DNA of 25,393 nt from a virus, in the IMG/VR virus record IMGVR_UViG_3300007708_000024, positions 1 through 25,393 of that record; one strand, written 5' to 3'. Positions 14,448 to 20,373 of the stretch are shown piece by piece. The notes beneath the pieces are model-generated. The model worked only from the letters and a program-made list of their open reading frames with translations, was not told the origin of the DNA and ran no database searches. Numbering within the stretch: position 1 is the first letter of the stretch; each line of letters begins with the position of its first letter. Made by a program: the position numbers and the translations under genes.

Positions 14448-14713
14448 TGATTTCCTTCATTATTTTGGTCAATTCCTGACTGATGCCCTTGAATATCCCT
14501 GTTGGGTGCGTTTCCAATTCTTTCGCCCGATGCCATGCCTGAGCTTTCCAACCATTCGTTGATGCTAGTTTCACCAAATGGGCGAGTGTGGATTGGTATG
14601 TTTCTAACGCAATCCCCTGTCGTGTAAAGTGCTTCGGTGATTCTGACAACGGGGTGGAGTCTGTTTCCATCTCTGACTTCATCGAGGAGTCTGTTTGCTT
14701 CATTTTTTGTCAT
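14428..14713 (-). CDS. Small gene split between two frames (frameshift)
   Basis: Two overlapping frames cover this interval. The frame starting at 14713 (coupled to the upstream stop by ATGA) begins with protein-like sequence MTKNEANRLLDEVRDGNR..ITEALYTTG; beyond that it becomes low-quality sequence. The frame starting at 14703 is poor at first but protein-like from IALETYQSTLAHLVKLAS to HRAKELETHPTGIFKGIS and ends at 14428. The switch falls at a GGGG run (14614-14617); with one G fewer the two halves join into a single ~94-residue protein, ...ALYTTG-IALETYQ.... This is a one-base insertion, a sequencing error, a +1 programmed frameshift, or two overlapping genes. Function unknown. Confidence 0.6.
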
Positions 14714-15516
14714 GCCTGTCTTCCTAAAAGTGCTCTCATTCGTGCCAGAACTTCAGGGTTTGGTGGTGCTGTCTTCAGCCTGTCTTCATCCAGTTTGACA
14801 AGGGCAGGGTCACGCTGTGAGCTTGAGGGTACGGTCTGATGGACAATATCTGCCTTGTTGAACAAGGGTTTGGCAATGTTCTGGTTTCTTACCCAATTGC
14901 GCCATGTGGCTTGCCAATCCAACTTCACACCTGCCGCACCTGCTTTTGCTACCCAATAGTCTTTGAACGAGTCAAACACCTTTTGAGGGTTTAAGTCTGG
15001 TCGTTCTGTTTGGCAGAATTCTGTCCAAGAATCAGGTAACTCAAAATCTGTTGAAAGGCGTGAGCCTTTTGTTCTTTGTTTTGTTGGCGGTTCATCAATA
15101 CTATGGTTATTGGTTATTGGTTCTTGGTTATTGGTTGGTTGCACGACCGTTGAACATGAATCCAACGACCGTTCAACGACCGTTGAGTTTCTGTTGAGTG
15201 CTCTTTTTGCGGCTGATGCTTTGCCAGCTTTTGATGCTGTTTCAAGTTGTTGTTTATAAAAGGAAATTTCTTTATCGCATCTATTGTGATGCCATTCGTC
15301 ATTTCGTAATGTGAAAAACATCCCCAAGATTCCGTTTAGAGCATCTTGTTGGTCACGAGCATTGACTTTTATTGATAACTCGAAAATTGAGTTCGGCAAT
15401 GGATGTTCAGTATCGTAATAAAGCCAAAGAAGTTTGAGATAAATCCCCACTTCCTCATTTGTTAAGAAAGAAGTGTCTTTGATAAAGTCACCAATGTGAT
15501 GTTGGTAATAGTGCAT
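14710..15516 (-). CDS. DUF1376-type phage replication protein
   Basis: This 268-residue protein is a likely replication initiator or helicase-loader-type protein. The N-terminal DUF1376 (YdaU-like) domain, MHYYQHHIGDFIKDTSFLTN to ~90, shows the family pattern; residues ~110-140 are a low-complexity linker (STVV.., PTNNQEPITNNHS); the C-terminal part has LPDSWTEFCQTERPDLNPQKVFDSFKDYWVAK then WQATWRNWVRNQ, typical of phage primosomal/replication proteins. The frame is open to 15600, but the ATG at 15516 begins the known domain and has GGGA upstream. The linker DNA contains phased repeats resembling an origin. It lies at the head of the leftward replication genes. Confidence 0.85.
   Translation of the reverse strand: MHYYQHHIGDFIKDTSFLTNEEVGIYLKLLWLYYDTEHPLPNSIFELSIKVNARDQQDALNGILGMFFTLRNDEWHHNRCDKEISFYKQQLETASKAGKASAAKRALNRNSTVVERSLDSCSTVVQPTNNQEPITNNHSIDEPPTKQRTKGSRLSTDFELPDSWTEFCQTERPDLNPQKVFDSFKDYWVAKAGAAGVKLDWQATWRNWVRNQNIAKPLFNKADIVHQTVPSSSQRDPALVKLDEDRLKTAPPNPEVLARMRALLGRQA
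15105..15184. repeat. Origin-like repeat cluster inside the replication gene
   Basis: Three copies of ACGACCGTT lie at 15143, 15165 and 15176 (spacing 22 and 11 bases, i.e. whole helical turns), next to a 36-base AT-rich run of GGTTATT/TTGGTT direct repeats at 15105-15141. They fall in the DNA for the protein's linker, the same arrangement as the lambda-type origin inside its initiator gene. Origin function is inferred. Confidence 0.45.
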
Positions 15517-15626
15517 TTTCCCACGCCCTAAAATCCACCCTGAAAAGAAACTGCGGCAGGAGGGGTGGGTTCTCTTTTCAATGGGGTAGCTACTCCCCAT
15601 TTAGCCGTGTTTCAAACAATCATACA

Positions 15627-15776
15627 TCAATAACAGTTGGTGTTGCAATTGTTTCCGTAGCAACAAGTGGTGCAAGTGACATATTTGCCGTTTGCATAGT
15701 ATGTATGCGTTGAACAAGCCGCCCACAATGTGAAGCTGGAAAGTGCTAAATATGCGCCAATGATGACTTTTTTCAT
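15627..15776 (-). CDS. Small secreted Cys-rich peptide
   Basis: This 49-residue protein starts MKKVIIGAYLALSSFTLWAA, a good signal peptide, followed by C-S-T-H and a mature part with six more cysteines (TCTTCCYGNNCNTNC). Strong ribosome site AGGGG precedes the ATG, which overlaps the previous stop (ATGA). The residue at -3 of the first Cys is Trp, so lipid attachment is doubtful; cleavage by signal peptidase I after LWA is more likely. Periplasmic, probably disulfide-bonded. Possible roles are superinfection exclusion or envelope modification, but these are guesses. Confidence 0.75.
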   Translation of the reverse strand: MKKVIIGAYLALSSFTLWAACSTHTYYANGKYVTCTTCCYGNNCNTNCY

Positions 15777-15940
15777 GGTTTCCCCTGTTGTTGACTCTTT
15801 TGAAGTTCGATTAAATTCTTGAGGTAATTTCGTAACCAGACAGAACCGCCTAACCTACGAAACTCTGACCATTGGTCAAAAGTAACTCTGGTTGCGATTT
15901 TGTGTGGACTACCTGTGATTTCTGATTTGTTTCGTGCCAT
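15773..15940 (-). CDS. Small putative DNA-binding protein (paralogue A)
   Basis: This 55-residue basic protein (MARNKSEITGSPHKIATRVT, then FDQWSEFRRLGGSVWLRNYL) has a strand-helix-helix layout like small ribbon-helix-helix regulators. It is related to the protein at 16716-16868: both read M-x-R-x-K-S-E-x-T, then RI/KIA, then W/EFRRLG-x-S-x-WL. Its gene starts at the divergent control region 15941-16048 and is coupled to the secreted peptide gene. It is a candidate for autoregulator of that region. Shine-Dalgarno is weak (TTTAGGCGC). Confidence 0.7.
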   Translation of the reverse strand: MARNKSEITGSPHKIATRVTFDQWSEFRRLGGSVWLRNYLKNLIELQKSQQQGKP

Positions 15941-16048
15941 GCGCCTAAAGTATCAGTGAGGTTAGTGTTTGACAATAAGGGTATATCCTAGTGTACAACA
16001 GAATATATAGTGTCGTACATTATCCATTCAACAACTTGAGAGGCGTAC
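15941..16048. promoter_or_regulatory. Divergent promoter region
   Basis: This short region separates leftward and rightward operons. Rightward, TTGACA (15969-15974) is a perfect -35, but the hexamer 17 bases on (TGTACA) matches the -10 consensus only in part. Leftward, TTGTCA with TACTTT 17 bases on is a possible promoter using the same position. The dyad at 15992-16019 lies between the rightward elements and the gene. Confidence 0.5.
15992..16019. promoter_or_regulatory. Dyad operator candidate TGTACNACA-N10-TGTNGTACA
   Basis: TGTACAACA (15992-16000) and TGTCGTACA (16011-16019) are inverted with one mismatch, ten bases apart, so centres are about two turns apart. Half-sites with the same ATxGTGTCGyACA occur at 10880-10892 and 11313-11325 in the other control region. 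It probably binds a dimeric regulator. Confidence 0.5.
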
Positions 16049-16297
16049 ATGAAATTTGATATTTTTCCTGATGAACTGCAAGATATTGACTATCGAGATG
16101 AAGACTATGAACTCAGGGTTAAATGGTCGTATGACCCTGATTACAGTCCCAAAGAGGGACTCTACAGCAAATACTGTTTTGAGCTACAGAAAAAAACCAA
16201 TGGCATTTGGGTAGACATCACTGATGACCTGACTGACAGAGACTTTGCCAAAATACTTAAATTCATTAAGGAGAACGACCATGATGACATTCTCTGA
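16049..16297 (+). CDS. Acidic early protein, function unknown
   Basis: This 82-residue protein (MKFDIFPDELQDIDYRDEDYELRVKWSYD...) is strongly acidic with many Asp/Glu and aromatic residues, a composition seen in phage DNA mimics and inhibitors, though nothing proves that here. It is first in the rightward early operon, preceded by GAGAGGCG, and its last 17 bases overlap the next gene. Confidence 0.65.
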   Translation: MKFDIFPDELQDIDYRDEDYELRVKWSYDPDYSPKEGLYSKYCFELQKKTNGIWVDITDDLTDRDFAKILKFIKENDHDDIL

Positions 16298-16490
16298 ATT
16301 GTTTGGGCGTGTGGCACTCATTGTTGCTTTGCTGATGGGTGTAAACCATGTCTTGACACGGCCTGTCACGCCACAGAGCATCCAAGTGGCCAGCAAGAAG
16401 AAAAGTCTTCTAAAGGCTTGTATCAGGCTTCACAAAAAGAAAGCAAAAAACTATGCCACCGTTTGCGAAAAGAGAGGAATCTATGTCTGA
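16281..16490 (+). CDS. Small membrane-anchored basic protein
   Basis: The start is the ATG at 16281, preceded by AAGGAG. The 69-residue product begins MMTFSELFGRVALIVALLMGVNHVL, one transmembrane or signal-type helix, and continues with a very basic, helical tail (KKKSLLKACIRLHKKKAKNY). It would be anchored to the inner membrane with a positively charged domain; sidedness unclear. Function unknown. It overlaps the next gene by ATGTCTGA. Confidence 0.6.
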   Translation: MMTFSELFGRVALIVALLMGVNHVLTRPVTPQSIQVASKKKSLLKACIRLHKKKAKNYATVCEKRGIYV

Positions 16491-16740
16491 ATTCAACAAG
16501 CCATCAGAACCCGATTTCTACAATCATATTGAGAGCATGAACAGGGTAAAGAAAGCATTTGATGAAGAAATGCAAATGCGAGCTAAGACACAACAACAAG
16601 TCTATGACGAACTCAGGAACGACATTCTTGAACAAGTGGCACTTGATATTGAGAAGATGACAGGCTTTGGTAAAGATACTATTAGCAGTTTTGCAATTTA
16701 CATCAGGAACATGAAATGCCTAGACCAAAATCAGAGTTAA
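16483..16740 (+). CDS. Small early protein, function unknown
   Basis: This 85-residue protein begins MSEFNKPSEPDFYNHIESMN; the ATG at 16483 has AGAGAGGA upstream and overlaps the previous stop, so it is preferred over the longer frame. A long charged helix (KKAFDEEMQMRAKTQQQVYDELRNDIL) is followed by EKMTGFGKDTISSFAIYIRNMK, a pattern I recall from small early phage proteins of unknown role. It overlaps the next start by 25 bases. Confidence 0.65.
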   Translation: MSEFNKPSEPDFYNHIESMNRVKKAFDEEMQMRAKTQQQVYDELRNDILEQVALDIEKMTGFGKDTISSFAIYIRNMKCLDQNQS

Positions 16741-16868
16741 CCACTACAGCAAAGCGTATTGGCGCAAAACTTACGACATGGCAGTATGAGGAATGGAAAC
16801 GAATTGGCGCATCAAAGTGGCTTAAGCAATTGCTGACAGAGAGCTATAAAAAGAGGGTGCAGGAATGA
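16716..16868 (+). CDS. Small putative DNA-binding protein (paralogue B)
   Basis: This 50-residue basic protein starts MPRPKSELTTTAKRIGAKLT and ends with WKRIGASKWLKQLLTESYKK. It is clearly related to the divergently encoded 55-residue protein at 15773-15940, with matching KSE-x-T, RI, and helix ending IG-x-S-x-WL. The layout suggests a strand followed by two helices, as in ribbon-helix-helix proteins. Its start lies within the upstream gene and its stop overlaps the next start (ATGA). Confidence 0.65.
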   Translation: MPRPKSELTTTAKRIGAKLTTWQYEEWKRIGASKWLKQLLTESYKKRVQE

Positions 16869-17032
16869 CAAACGCATTTGACTACAAAGGTCAACCATCA
16901 ATCTGGACACGAGATGCTGAATTGAAGATGATAAATAATGGCAAAATTCTTGGTTTAAAACGCAGAGAACAAATCAGAGAAAAAGAAATTCAAGGCCATC
17001 ATCCACTACAAGCAAGAAAGAATAAAAAGTGA
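16865..17032 (+). CDS. Small tandem paralogue 1 (AFDYxG family)
   Basis: This 55-residue basic protein begins MTNAFDYKGQPSIWTRDAEL and continues KMINNGKILGLKRREQI. Its first half matches the next gene's product (AFDYQGPSVWLRDKQLK). The motif AFDY-x-G-x-S-W/V-W-x-RD is followed by a basic helix. Coupled on both sides by ATGA and GTGA overlaps. No known family; duplicated gene. Confidence 0.65.
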   Translation: MTNAFDYKGQPSIWTRDAELKMINNGKILGLKRREQIREKEIQGHHPLQARKNKK

Positions 17033-17196
17033 AGACAGCATTTGACTATCAAGGGCCGTCAGTCTGGTTGCGTGATAAACAACTCAAACGCTACATACAG
17101 GGCGAACAGAGCGCAAAGAAACGACAGGAAAAAGGCGACATTAACGACAAGAATCAAGTATTGATTTACTCAAAATCTTTGTTTGACAAGAAATGA
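17029..17196 (+). CDS. Small tandem paralogue 2 (AFDYxG family), GTG start
   Basis: This 55-residue protein starts at a GTG that overlaps the previous stop (GTGA) and reads KTAFDYQGPSVWLRDKQLKR, then a charged tail. It is a paralogue of the preceding gene. The rest (QSAKKRQEKGDINDKN..) has diverged. The pair probably arose by tandem duplication; the two proteins may form a heterodimer. Function unknown. Confidence 0.65.
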   Translation: MKTAFDYQGPSVWLRDKQLKRYIQGEQSAKKRQEKGDINDKNQVLIYSKSLFDKK

Positions 17197-17378
17197 TTCA
17201 GCAAATAAGAACATTCTTTGGCAAACAAAGAGGTGAGAGTGGTAAGCGTAGAACTGAAGTAAAGATGGGAATTGCTTGGATTTGCTTGGGTTGCGGCAAA
17301 GTGTTCACTAACAAGTCTCTTGCAGACATTCATAAGTGCATTAGGGAAACTCCCTATAGTAATTATGATAATGTCTGA
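17193..17378 (+). CDS. Small zinc-finger protein
   Basis: This 61-residue protein has a basic N-terminus (GKQRGESGKRRTEVK) and a C-terminal C2HC-type finger: ICLGCGKVFTNKSLADIHKC, with two Cys two residues apart and His-x-Cys 12-14 residues on. It may bind DNA or protein. It is coupled to the previous gene by ATGA. Function unknown; possibly a regulator. Confidence 0.65.
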   Translation: MIQQIRTFFGKQRGESGKRRTEVKMGIAWICLGCGKVFTNKSLADIHKCIRETPYSNYDNV

Positions 17379-17416
17379 CAGAATACACACATTGATAGGT
17401 TTTTTAACAGGAGTGA

Positions 17417-17758
17417 ATGATGATTGATTTAGAAAGAGAAAAGTGGATGGCACTGCAAGACATCAACTCAGAAGATGTTGCAGATGCGATATGTGATAGC
17501 CAAGCTATCGTAGAAGCAATACAGTCAAACGCATGGGCTGATGTTGCAGACATGGTTCGATCAAGAGTCGAACTCAAAGCAGAACGACTTGCACAAACAG
17601 CATTAGAAATACCGCTGACTCCTTGGGTTGACAGTGATGAAGAATTGCAATTGTGGCGTTATTACCGCATGGAATTACAGCGTGAAGCTATTGAACAGAA
17701 CAAGCCTAAATTGCCTAAAATCAACCCTTACCACAGCGAGGCCAGCAATGAAAACTAA
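17417..17758 (+). CDS. Early protein, function unknown
   Basis: This 113-residue acidic helical protein (MMIDLEREKWMALQDINSED...) has no metal or catalytic motif. The central AWADVADMVRSRVELKAERLAQTALE may be amphipathic. The start has AACAGGAG upstream in a 20-base stretch identical to that before the winged-helix gene at 19938. It overlaps the next gene by 11 bases. A start one codon later is equally possible. Confidence 0.65.
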   Translation: MMIDLEREKWMALQDINSEDVADAICDSQAIVEAIQSNAWADVADMVRSRVELKAERLAQTALEIPLTPWVDSDEELQLWRYYRMELQREAIEQNKPKLPKINPYHSEASNEN

Positions 17759-17936
17759 GCTGAATCTTGAAAGAATCATTGAGGAGCATTCCAATGAGTA
17801 TTACTGTTCGTTCTGCATTAAACCTCGCAACCCAACAGATAAATGTTGCGATGACTCGTTTTTTATCTTATTTTCAGATTTGGACTCCCACACTCAGTTT
17901 GAGCGAGCGCACGAAATTGCGACAAAAGGCGGCTAG
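17748..17936 (+). CDS. Small Cys-rich protein, possible zinc ribbon
   Basis: The start is the ATG at 17748, overlapping the previous stop; the longer frame upstream is antiphase. The 62-residue product MKTKLNLERIIEEHSNEYYC contains C-S-F-C followed by KCCD about 10 residues on, a possible zinc-binding knuckle, and an acidic, aromatic C-terminus. Function unknown. Confidence 0.55.
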   Translation: MKTKLNLERIIEEHSNEYYCSFCIKPRNPTDKCCDDSFFILFSDLDSHTQFERAHEIATKGG

Positions 17937-17973
17937 AAAATTGAAAGAGAAGCCTAAGACGCAAAGGGTGGTT

Positions 17974-18168
17974 ATGCCATCCAAACTAATCACCGACCCA
18001 TCATTCGGGTATGTGAACTCAGCCCTGACCGATGTGTCAGCAACATGGAAGAAGCATTCAACAGGAGTGAAAAATGCTGGATTATTCAACAATCCTAATG
18101 CGGATAGAGAGAACGACAAAGAAGTTAGAGGAGAAGTGCCTACACAAAAAATTCGAAGGGTTCAGTAG
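17974..18168 (+). CDS. Small early protein, boundaries uncertain
   Basis: A frame open from 17767 becomes protein-like only after the preceding gene ends: ARKLKEKPKTQ, then MPSKLITDPSFGYVNSALTD and VSATWKKH. I choose the ATG at 17974 with AAAGGG upstream. The last ~95 bases overlap the next gene in another frame and look unreal (NNPNADRENDKEV), so the functional part may be only ~35 residues, or the gene may be frameshifted. Function unknown. Confidence 0.4.
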   Translation: MPSKLITDPSFGYVNSALTDVSATWKKHSTGVKNAGLFNNPNADRENDKEVRGEVPTQKIRRVQ

Positions 18169-18271
18169 CGATATTGCCCTAATCCACAGTGATCTAACAC
18201 TGTTGGCAATGTGGGCAGTAAACAAAGAAGCGATAGATATTTTTAACGATGCGATGGGAGTCAAGGAATGA
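18074..18271 (+). CDS. Small early protein, function unknown
   Basis: This 65-residue protein (MLDYSTILMRIERTTKKLEE, then SSDIALIHSDLTLLAMWAVNK) is predicted to be two helices. It has a strong ribosome site (AACAGGAGTGAAAAATG), the best local evidence for its frame. It overlaps the start of the recombinase gene by ATGA and is probably co-expressed with it. No known family. Confidence 0.65.
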   Translation: MLDYSTILMRIERTTKKLEEKCLHKKFEGFSSDIALIHSDLTLLAMWAVNKEAIDIFNDAMGVKE

Positions 18272-18828
18272 ATCAAGAACAGGTGTTAAGTCTTCTCGGT
18301 AAGAATGTCAATGAACATACTGAGAAGAAAGGAAAATTGACATATCTTTCATGGGCGTGGGCATGGGCAGAAGCAATAAAAGCAGACCCCGATGCAACTT
18401 ACAAGATCGAGATGTTTGGGGACAAATGTTTCATGGACATAAACGGCACTGCAATGGTGTTCGTAACAGTCACTATGTTTGGCAAACCAATGACTTGCCA
18501 ACTTCCAGTGATGAATCATCTTAATAAAGCAATTGAAAATCCTGATGCATTTGCAGTCAACACCGCCATCATGCGTTGCATGACTAAAGGATTGGCACTG
18601 CATGGACTCGGTATGTACATCTATTCTGGAGAAGATTTGCCTGAAGGCGAGGGTTCAGACATAGATGTAGGCATGATGATTGACCATTTAGCGGCTATTG
18701 AAGCGGCATCAACAATGGATGAATTGAAGGAGGTTTACGCCACTGCTTATAGAGCTTGCAATGCTGATAAGACTTGGCAGAAAAAAGTAATTGATGCCTA
18801 TGAAAAGCGTAAAGGAGCATTGAAATGA
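18268..18828 (+). CDS. DUF1071/Sak3-type DNA annealing protein
   Basis: This 186-residue protein is a likely single-strand annealing protein for phage recombination. The motif KLTYLSWAWAWAEAIKADPD at 23-42, the block PMTCQLPVMNHLNKAI, and AVNTAIMRCMTKGLALHGLGMYIYSGEDLP are diagnostic of the DUF1071 (Sak3) group. It would work with the exonuclease and SSB-like protein encoded just downstream, the usual gene order for annealing-exonuclease pairs. The acidic C-terminal third is more variable. Confidence 0.88.
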   Translation: MNQEQVLSLLGKNVNEHTEKKGKLTYLSWAWAWAEAIKADPDATYKIEMFGDKCFMDINGTAMVFVTVTMFGKPMTCQLPVMNHLNKAIENPDAFAVNTAIMRCMTKGLALHGLGMYIYSGEDLPEGEGSDIDVGMMIDHLAAIEAASTMDELKEVYATAYRACNADKTWQKKVIDAYEKRKGALK

Positions 18829-19019
18829 ACAACCCACCAGCATTTCCAATGTGCATTGATGATGGAGAAACCCGCAAATATATGATTGGCATGACCTTGC
18901 GTGACTACTTTGCGGCAAAGGCTATGCAAGCGTTAATCGATAATGATGGTCTATTTTCAGAAATACCAACACAGGCTTACGCTTTGGCAGACGCAATGCT
19001 GAAAGCGAGGGAAGCATGA
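18825..19019 (+). CDS. Small conserved-type phage protein
   Basis: This 64-residue protein contains MTLRDYFAAKAMQALI and [15 protein letters not shown], a common pattern in small proteins of many tailed phages of unknown role. Coupled by ATGA to the annealing-protein gene and to the exonuclease gene. Probably an accessory of the recombination group, but this is by position only. Confidence 0.7.
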   Translation: MNNPPAFPMCIDDGETRKYMIGMTLRDYFAAKAMQALIDNDGLFSEIPTQAYALADAMLKAREA

Positions 19020-19636
19020 GCGATATTGAACAAGGCACACCAGAATGGTTTGCACAGCGTTGCGGCAAAGCTACGGCTTCTCGTATCTCTGACATTGTTG
19101 CTAAGACAAAGACAGGCTACAGCACCAGTAGAGCAAACTACATGGCACAGTTGGTAGTCGAGCGCATGACTAACCAAGTGGCAGAGTCATACTCAAATGC
19201 CGCAATGGAGTGGGGTGTTGAGAACGAACCTTTTGCCAGAGCCGCATACGAGGTTAAGACAGGCAATACAGTCGATCAGGTAGGTGCTATTGACCATCCA
19301 AGGATTGCTATGTCTGCCGCCTCTCCTGATGGCCTAATTGGTGACGATGGATGCTTAGAGATTAAGTGTCCTAACACCTCAACCCACATTGATACCATTT
19401 TGGGAGATGAGCCAGCAAAGAAGTATTACGACCAGATGCAGTGGCAAATGGCGTGTGCAAACAGAAGTTGGTGTGACTTTGTGAGTTTCGACCCACGAAT
19501 GCCAGCGCACCTACAACTGCTTGTCCAAAGAATCGAGCGCAATGACTTATATATTGCAGAACTCGAAAAAGAGGTTGTCCAGTTTCTTGTGGAAGTGGAT
19601 GACAAAGTGAAAAAACTCAATGAAATTAAGGTGTAA
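19016..19636 (+). CDS. YqaJ/lambda-type alkaline exonuclease
   Basis: This 206-residue protein is the 5'-3' exonuclease partner of the annealing protein. It has [19 protein letters not shown] at the start, then [14 protein letters not shown] (E69/E71), SPDGLI with D105, and LEIKCP with E115 and K117, the PD-(D/E)XK catalytic set; [14 protein letters not shown] follows, with the glutamines usual in YqaJ-type nucleases. Length is typical. It digests duplex ends to single strands onto which the annealing protein loads. Confidence 0.92.
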   Translation: MSDIEQGTPEWFAQRCGKATASRISDIVAKTKTGYSTSRANYMAQLVVERMTNQVAESYSNAAMEWGVENEPFARAAYEVKTGNTVDQVGAIDHPRIAMSAASPDGLIGDDGCLEIKCPNTSTHIDTILGDEPAKKYYDQMQWQMACANRSWCDFVSFDPRMPAHLQLLVQRIERNDLYIAELEKEVVQFLVEVDDKVKKLNEIKV

Positions 19637-19638
19637 AT

Positions 19639-19884
19639 ATGGAACAGCGTGATAACTCAGGTGTATTGTTTAAGAACGACAAGAAAGAAACAGGAAACCA
19701 TCCCGACTACAAAGGGAACATTATGGTCAATGGGCAAGCCTATTGGCTGTCAGCATGGATTAAAGAGGGCAAGAACGGCAAATTCATGGGACTAGCAGTC
19801 AGCCCTAAAGAAGAACAAACAAGCCAGCCTCAAAGCAAGCCTAAAGCCAAGATTGAGGACATGGATTCGGATATACCTTTTTGA
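19639..19884 (+). CDS. SSB-like single-stranded DNA binding protein
   Basis: This 81-residue protein has [19 protein letters not shown], then [20 protein letters not shown], a beta-rich segment like a small OB fold, and ends DMDSDIPF, the acidic tail with terminal Ile-Pro-Phe used by bacterial SSB to recruit partners. It lies after the exonuclease gene in the recombination set. It is shorter than bacterial SSB, so it may be a minimal version or a different small ssDNA-binding family. Confidence 0.75.
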   Translation: MEQRDNSGVLFKNDKKETGNHPDYKGNIMVNGQAYWLSAWIKEGKNGKFMGLAVSPKEEQTSQPQSKPKAKIEDMDSDIPF

Positions 19885-19906
19885 TGTGACTCAATGGGGA
19901 AAGCGT

Positions 19907-19926
19907 AAGTGAGTACCCACTAACTT
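19907..19926. promoter_or_regulatory. AGTGAGTAC operator-like dyad before the winged-helix gene
   Basis: AAGTGAGTACCCACTAACTT is a near-palindrome related to the array at 10970-11050. It lies in the only gap of the late part of the early operon, 12 bases before AACAGGAG. It may separate a second transcription unit beginning at 19938. Confidence 0.5.
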
Positions 19927-19937
19927 AACAGGAGTGA

Positions 19938-20282
19938 ATGATGAGTAAACTTGACAATATACATTTTGGCGGTGAAGTGAAAAGATTCTTTGACTTGCCT
20001 ATCTTTAATCGGGTGAGAACATCTGACCCAATAACCAGTTATGAAGCCGCTGATTCTGCAAAGGACTTGGCTTCTAAGCATTTTTCCATGATTGTGGACG
20101 CTTTAAAGGCTCATGGCTCGCTTGGTAAAGATGGAATAGCCCAACATAGTGGGTTAGAGTCTAATCAGGTTGCAAGGCGTTTAAACGAGTTGTCCAACAT
20201 GAACTTAATTGAGTTGACAGGACGCACAGTCAAATCAAAATCAGGACGCAACGAGCGTGAATGGAGAGTTACACATGATTGA
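19938..20282 (+). CDS. Winged-helix DNA-binding protein
   Basis: This 114-residue protein contains RTSDPITSYEAADSAKDLAS, then HFSMIVDALKAHG..KDGIAQHSGLESNQVARRLNELSNMNLIELTG and SKSGRNEREWRV, the pattern of small phage winged-helix proteins with a MarR-like helix-turn-helix and wing. Its gene lies directly after an AGTGAGTAC dyad, making it a candidate for the protein that binds that motif; this is inference. Role may be late control. Confidence 0.75.
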   Translation: MMSKLDNIHFGGEVKRFFDLPIFNRVRTSDPITSYEAADSAKDLASKHFSMIVDALKAHGSLGKDGIAQHSGLESNQVARRLNELSNMNLIELTGRTVKSKSGRNEREWRVTHD

Positions 20283-20373
20283 AAATGTACTTCACATAAT
20301 CACTGTTTTGGCAATTGGTGGAGGAGCACTCATACTCGGCATATGGGTCTTCCTCCACTTCTTTGACGATTAA
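20275..20373 (+). CDS. 32-residue membrane peptide
   Basis: This short frame overlaps the preceding gene by eight bases and encodes MIENVLHIITVLAIGGGALI then LGIWVFLHFFDD: one hydrophobic helix with an acidic end. Its stop meets the stop of the convergent endolysin gene (20370). Small size and operon position favour reality. Function unknown; possibly related to lysis or exclusion. Confidence 0.5.
   Translation: MIENVLHIITVLAIGGGALILGIWVFLHFFDD

Noticed and set aside
14444-14713. Two fully functional overlapping genes
   Set aside because: Each frame looks protein-like only over a complementary half, so a frameshift is the simpler explanation, though overlap is not excluded.
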